In this document: positions 7,003 to 9,539 of the stretch, one piece after another
How positions within the stretch are numbered: the stretch's first letter is position 1
Layout of the letters: every line of letters starts with the position of its first letter
Assembly: GCA_027023345.1 (NCBI GenBank)
Contig: JALVVO010000172.1
Coordinates: 1 to 9,539, forward strand
DNA length: 9,539 nt
Reading direction: 5' to 3'
Origin: Thermaceae bacterium
Lineage (GTDB): Bacteria; Deinococcota; Deinococci; Deinococcales; Marinithermaceae
Program-made: the position numbers and the translations under genes
The notes under the pieces: model-generated
The model's database searches: none
Told to the model about the DNA's origin: nothing
The model's input: only the letters and a program-made list of their open reading frames with translations

Positions 7003-7031
7003 ATAACCGCTGACCCTCGGTATTGGGTCAA
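7003..7031 (-). promoter_or_regulatory. Candidate promoter overlapped by an inverted repeat, upstream of the 446-residue lipoprotein
   Basis: On the minus strand TTGACC (7031-7026) matches five of six bases of the -35 consensus and is followed 17 bases later by GGTTAT (7008-7003), a poor -10 box. Overlapping it is a perfect six-base inverted repeat, TGACCC and GGGTCA with an 8-base spacer (7011-7016 and 7025-7030), which includes the TGA stop of the upstream lipoprotein gene. It could be an operator for a dimeric repressor or a small message hairpin. Without a better -10 box the promoter is tentative. Confidence 0.3.
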
Positions 7032-8275
7032 GGGGCCTCGCCGCGCTCCCCGACCCAGACCCGCTTCACCCCGCCCTCGTCCTCCTGGACCCAGACGACG
7101 AGGGCGGTGCCGTCCTCCAAGAGCGCCGCCGTCGGGGAGGCCTCGTCCACCTCGCCGGCCTCGGGGGAGAGCGCCCCGGCGAAGCCCTGGGGCAGCCGCC
7201 AGCCCTCGTCGCTGAACTCGGCGAGGTAGAGCCGGCCCTTGCCTCCCGCGTCCTCCTGCCACCAGGCCACCAGCGCCCGCTCGCCGGTGAGCGCGGCCGC
7301 CGGGCAGCAAGCCTTGGTCCCCGGCAGGCTCAGGTACACGCCCCGTCCCCACGCCGGTCCCCGGCGGGACCGGGCCACCACCGCTCGCCCGCCGAGGTCG
7401 GGCTGGTCCCAGGCGACGAGAAAACCCTCGCCCGCGGCGGCCGCCGCGGGATTCGCGGCTTCGGGGGGGCCGAGCCGACTCACCGAGCTCCAGGTGCCCT
7501 CCTCCCGCAAGGCGTGGAGCAGCCTCGATCCTCCAGGATCGCTCCGCTCCCAGATGAGCAGGGCCCGTTCGGGGGTGAGCGCGACCCGCGGATCCGTGTT
7601 CGAGAAGGAGCCTCGGAAGGAGCCCGGGGGTTGCCAGGCCCCGTCGCGGAACGAGGCGTAGCCGATGTCCGAACGGGCTTGCCAGGCGACCAGGGCCTCC
7701 CCGGGTAGGGCGGCAAGGTCGGGCGTGCGGGCGTTGGTCCGGTCGGGGCTCACGGCCTGGGTCTGGAAGCCCCCGCCGGGGTCGCGGGCGACGAGGATGC
7801 GGTCGTAGCTCCCGATCTTCTCCTTCCAGGCCACCCAGGGCACGCCGTCCCCGCCCATGGCGACGGCAATCCGCATGGGGTAGGCCTGGGCCAGCTCGAC
7901 CGTGCTTTGCCAGGTGCCGTCCTTGCGCACGCGAACCCGCACGTGGCCCCCCTCGCGCCAGGCCAGGACCGCGTCGCCCCGGGCGTTGGCGGCGAGGTCG
8001 TAGTCCATCGCCGGGTCGCCGTCCCCGCCGGCGATGAGGGCGGGCTCCGACCAGCCGGCGTCGCTCCGCTCGGCGAGGTAGAGCCGGGTGGGGGTGCCCT
8101 CCTCCCAGGCCACCGCCGCGTAGCCGAGGGCGAGGACGGCCTTGACGTTTTTCGCCTCGTGCCCGGCTGTGAGCGAGGCGATCTCCCACTTCGGGGTCTC
8201 CTCGTTCGGCGGGGACCGGGTCGTGGCGCAGGCGACCAGCACGAGGGTGAAGAGGAGCCAGCCTGCTCTTGGCAT
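7028..8275 (-). CDS. Predicted lipoprotein with eight W-centred repeats, probable beta-propeller
   Basis: A 415-residue protein with a lipoprotein signal: MPRAGW, hydrophobic core LLFTLVLVAC and lipobox LVAC with Cys16, then a short polar linker. The rest is eight repeats of 44-57 residues, each centred on a strand of form A-L-V-A-W with Trp at 57, 106, 150, 198, 242, 289, 338 and 395. Each repeat typically continues with a charged turn, an (R/L)YLAE-like strand and a D/E-G-xW strand (SDAGWSEP, KDGTWQST, RDGAWQPP, EEGTWSSV, SDEGWRLP). This is the pattern of beta-propeller blades like those of sialidase and WD-like folds, but no catalytic motif is seen, so binding or envelope scaffolding is more likely than catalysis. 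A Cys-Cys pair is at 323-324. The ATG at 8273-8275 is preferred because a GTG six bases upstream lies within the Shine-Dalgarno GGAGGT (8280-8285). Partner and ligand unknown. Confidence 0.88.
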   Translation of the reverse strand: MPRAGWLLFTLVLVACATTRSPPNEETPKWEIASLTAGHEAKNVKAVLALGYAAVAWEEGTPTRLYLAERSDAGWSEPALIAGGDGDPAMDYDLAANARGDAVLAWREGGHVRVRVRKDGTWQSTVELAQAYPMRIAVAMGGDGVPWVAWKEKIGSYDRILVARDPGGGFQTQAVSPDRTNARTPDLAALPGEALVAWQARSDIGYASFRDGAWQPPGSFRGSFSNTDPRVALTPERALLIWERSDPGGSRLLHALREEGTWSSVSRLGPPEAANPAAAAAGEGFLVAWDQPDLGGRAVVARSRRGPAWGRGVYLSLPGTKACCPAAALTGERALVAWWQEDAGGKGRLYLAEFSDEGWRLPQGFAGALSPEAGEVDEASPTAALLEDGTALVVWVQEDEGGVKRVWVGERGEAP

Positions 8276-8305
8276 CGTCACCTCCGCCCCTAGCCTCCGG
8301 CCCCC

Positions 8306-8335
8306 GCGTCACACGAGCGTCACAGGGGCTAAGCT
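8306..8335. promoter_or_regulatory. Divergent regulatory region with direct repeat GCGTCACA and candidate pdp promoter
   Basis: The 67-base gap between the divergent lipoprotein and phosphorylase genes holds a perfect 8-base direct repeat, GCGTCACA at 8306-8313 and 8317-8324, one helical turn (11 bases) apart. On plus, GTCACA (8308-8313, four of six to the -35 consensus), 16 bases, then TAAGCT (8330-8335) ends 7 bases before the ATG at 8343, the same distance as in the panC promoter. On minus the repeat reads TGTGACGC, containing TGTGA as in CRP/FNR-type half-sites, though direct rather than inverted. Promoter strength and any regulator are unproven. Confidence 0.35.
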
Positions 8336-8342
8336 TGGGGGT

Positions 8343-9539
8343 ATGCACCCGGTGGAGTTCATTCGCGAAAAAAGGGACGGGAAGGCGCACGCGCCCGAGG
8401 CGATCCGGGAGTGGATCCGGGCGATCACCCACGACGCAGTGCCCGACTACCAGGTGGCCGCCTGGCTGATGGCGGTCTACTTCCGGGGCATGACCCGGGA
8501 GGAGACCTTCGCGCTCACCGACGCGATGGCGCACTCCGGAGAGGTCCTCGACCTCTCCGGGCTCGGTCCCACCGTGGACAAGCACTCCTCCGGCGGGGTC
8601 GGGGACAAGACCAGCCTGGTGGTGGCGCCGGTGCTGGCGGCCGCGGGAGCGGTGGTGGCGAAGATGAGCGGGCGAGGGCTCGCCCACACCGGGGGAACGA
8701 TCGACAAGCTCGAGTCCATCCCGGGGTTCCGCACCGAGCTTACGAAGGAGGCGTTCTTCCGCCAGGCCCGGGAGGTGGGGCTGGTGATCGCCGCCCAGTC
8801 CGCCGACCTCGCCCCCGCCGACGGCAAGCTCTACGCCCTCCGCGACGTCACCGCCACCGTCGAGAGCGAGCCTTTGATCGCGAGCTCGATCATGTCCAAA
8901 AAGCTCGCCGCCGGGGCCCGGGCGATCGCCCTCGACGTCAAGGTAGGGAAGGGCGCCTTTTTGAAGACGAGGGAGGAGGCCCGCTCGCTCGCCGAGCTGA
9001 TGGTGGCGATCGGCGAGGCGGCCGGCCGCCGGGTGGCGGCGGTGCTCAGCCAGATGGACGAGCCCCTGGGCCGGGCGGTGGGCAACGCGATCGAAGTTCG
9101 GGAGGCGATCGAGACGCTCAAGGGCTTAGGCCCCGCCGACCTCACCGAGCTCGCGCTCGCGCTGGCGAGGGAGGGCCTGGAGCTGGTGGGCATCCCGGGG
9201 GAGCGGGCGGAGGAAGCGCTCGCGAGCGGCGCCGCCCTCCAAAAGTTCCGCGCCTTCGTCGCCGCCCAGGGGGGCGACCCCCGGGTGGTGGACGAACCCG
9301 ACCGGCTCGCCCTCGCTCCCGGCGTGGCCGAGGTTCGCGCCGAGCGGGGCGGCGTGGTGGCCGAGCTTGACGCCCTGAAGGTGGGGCTCGCCGTGCTCCG
9401 CTTGGGCGGCGGGCGGGAGAAGAAGGGCGACCCCGTAGACCACGGGGTCGGGGTCGACCTGTGGAAGAAGGTCGGCGACCGGGTGGAGCCGGGGGAGGTG
9501 CTGGCCCGGGTGCGCCGCCGCGAGCGGGGACTGTCCGAG
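8343..9539 (+). CDS. pdp: Pyrimidine-nucleoside (thymidine) phosphorylase, 3' end outside window
   Basis: This cytoplasmic salvage enzyme cleaves thymidine, and in the pyrimidine-nucleoside form also uridine, with phosphate to give the base and (deoxy)ribose 1-phosphate. The frame is open from the ATG at 8343 to the window edge, 399 codons of the usual 420-440. Motifs: FIREKRDGKAHAPEAIREW (6-24), DKHSSGGVGDKTSL (79-92, phosphate-binding), the family signature MSGRGLAHTGGTIDKLES (108-125), YALRDVTATVES (164-175) with Arg167 and SSIMSKK (181-187) for base binding, DVKVGKGAFLKT (198-209), and the C-terminal domain with DHGVGVDLWKKVGDRVEPGE (366-385). There is no good Shine-Dalgarno; a candidate -10 box lies 7 bases upstream, hinting at a leaderless message. 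Thymidine-specific DeoA and broader Pdp cannot be separated with certainty, so the symbol is provisional. Confidence 0.95.
   Translation, partial: MHPVEFIREKRDGKAHAPEAIREWIRAITHDAVPDYQVAAWLMAVYFRGMTREETFALTDAMAHSGEVLDLSGLGPTVDKHSSGGVGDKTSLVVAPVLAAAGAVVAKMSGRGLAHTGGTIDKLESIPGFRTELTKEAFFRQAREVGLVIAAQSADLAPADGKLYALRDVTATVESEPLIASSIMSKKLAAGARAIALDVKVGKGAFLKTREEARSLAELMVAIGEAAGRRVAAVLSQMDEPLGRAVGNAIEVREAIETLKGLGPADLTELALALAREGLELVGIPGERAEEALASGAALQKFRAFVAAQGGDPRVVDEPDRLALAPGVAEVRAERGGVVAELDALKVGLAVLRLGGGREKKGDPVDHGVGVDLWKKVGDRVEPGEVLARVRRRERGLSE

Noticed and set aside
8287..8328. CCCCT and AGGGG as a hairpin in the lipoprotein-pdp gap
   Set aside because: Only five pairs with a loop of more than 30 bases, expected by chance in such G+C-rich sequence.
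5637..8687. A 1016-codon open minus frame extending upstream of the 446-residue lipoprotein
   Set aside because: The extension is an Arg/Gly/Pro-rich shadow of the propeller gene in another frame and of antisense pdp. The lipoprotein signal and Shine-Dalgarno at 6975-6990 fix the true start.
8411..9370. A 319-codon plus-strand open frame inside pdp
   Set aside because: It is the wrong frame. The real phosphorylase frame starts at 8343 and runs off the window edge with all family motifs.

Overview
The window reads as ordinary chromosome from a high-G+C thermophile-like bacterium, most likely Deinococcota, family Thermaceae (Thermus, Meiothermus, Oceanithermus or Marinithermus type). The basis is indirect: strong G/C bias at third codon positions, GTG starts, several promoters whose -10 box lies only 7 to 10 bases before the start codon (leaderless messages, common in this phylum), a B12-dependent ribonucleotide reductase, and a Thermus-like 306-residue class II aldolase. 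No marker gene fixes the genus.

Layout. Bases 1-575 hold the C-terminal end of nrdJ, followed 2 bases later by a small thiamine-binding-family protein (578-883). A heptamer-based inverted repeat (869-945) separates this pair from the convergent guaB (942-2393, minus), which makes the first committed step of GMP synthesis. Upstream of guaB on the same strand is a 93-residue two-helix membrane protein (2414-2695). It diverges from panC (2718-3548, pantothenate synthetase) across a 22-base gap holding one symmetric -10-like element. panC overlaps pilT (3545-4627, pilus retraction ATPase) by ATGA, and fba (4661-5581) follows, ending at a strong hairpin terminator.

Convergent to fba are two minus-strand lipoprotein genes: a 446-residue lipoprotein of unknown function (5637-6977), preceded in transcription by a 415-residue lipoprotein built of eight W-centred repeats (7028-8275), probably a beta-propeller. 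These two are the only genes here without a recognisable housekeeping role. A divergent pyrimidine-nucleoside phosphorylase (8343 onward) runs off the right edge after 399 codons.

The genes supply nucleotides (nrdJ, guaB, pdp), coenzyme A (panC), glycolysis (fba) and type IV pilus motility or DNA uptake (pilT). They form short transcription units rather than one pathway. I do not see a defence island, CRISPR array, mobile element, rRNA or tRNA, and I see no convincing new multi-gene system. The points most worth following up are the symmetric bidirectional leaderless promoter, the repeat that supplies the stop codons of two convergent genes, the apparent lack of a C-terminal cysteine tail in NrdJ, and the two-lipoprotein locus. 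No gene-free stretch exceeds about 70 bases.
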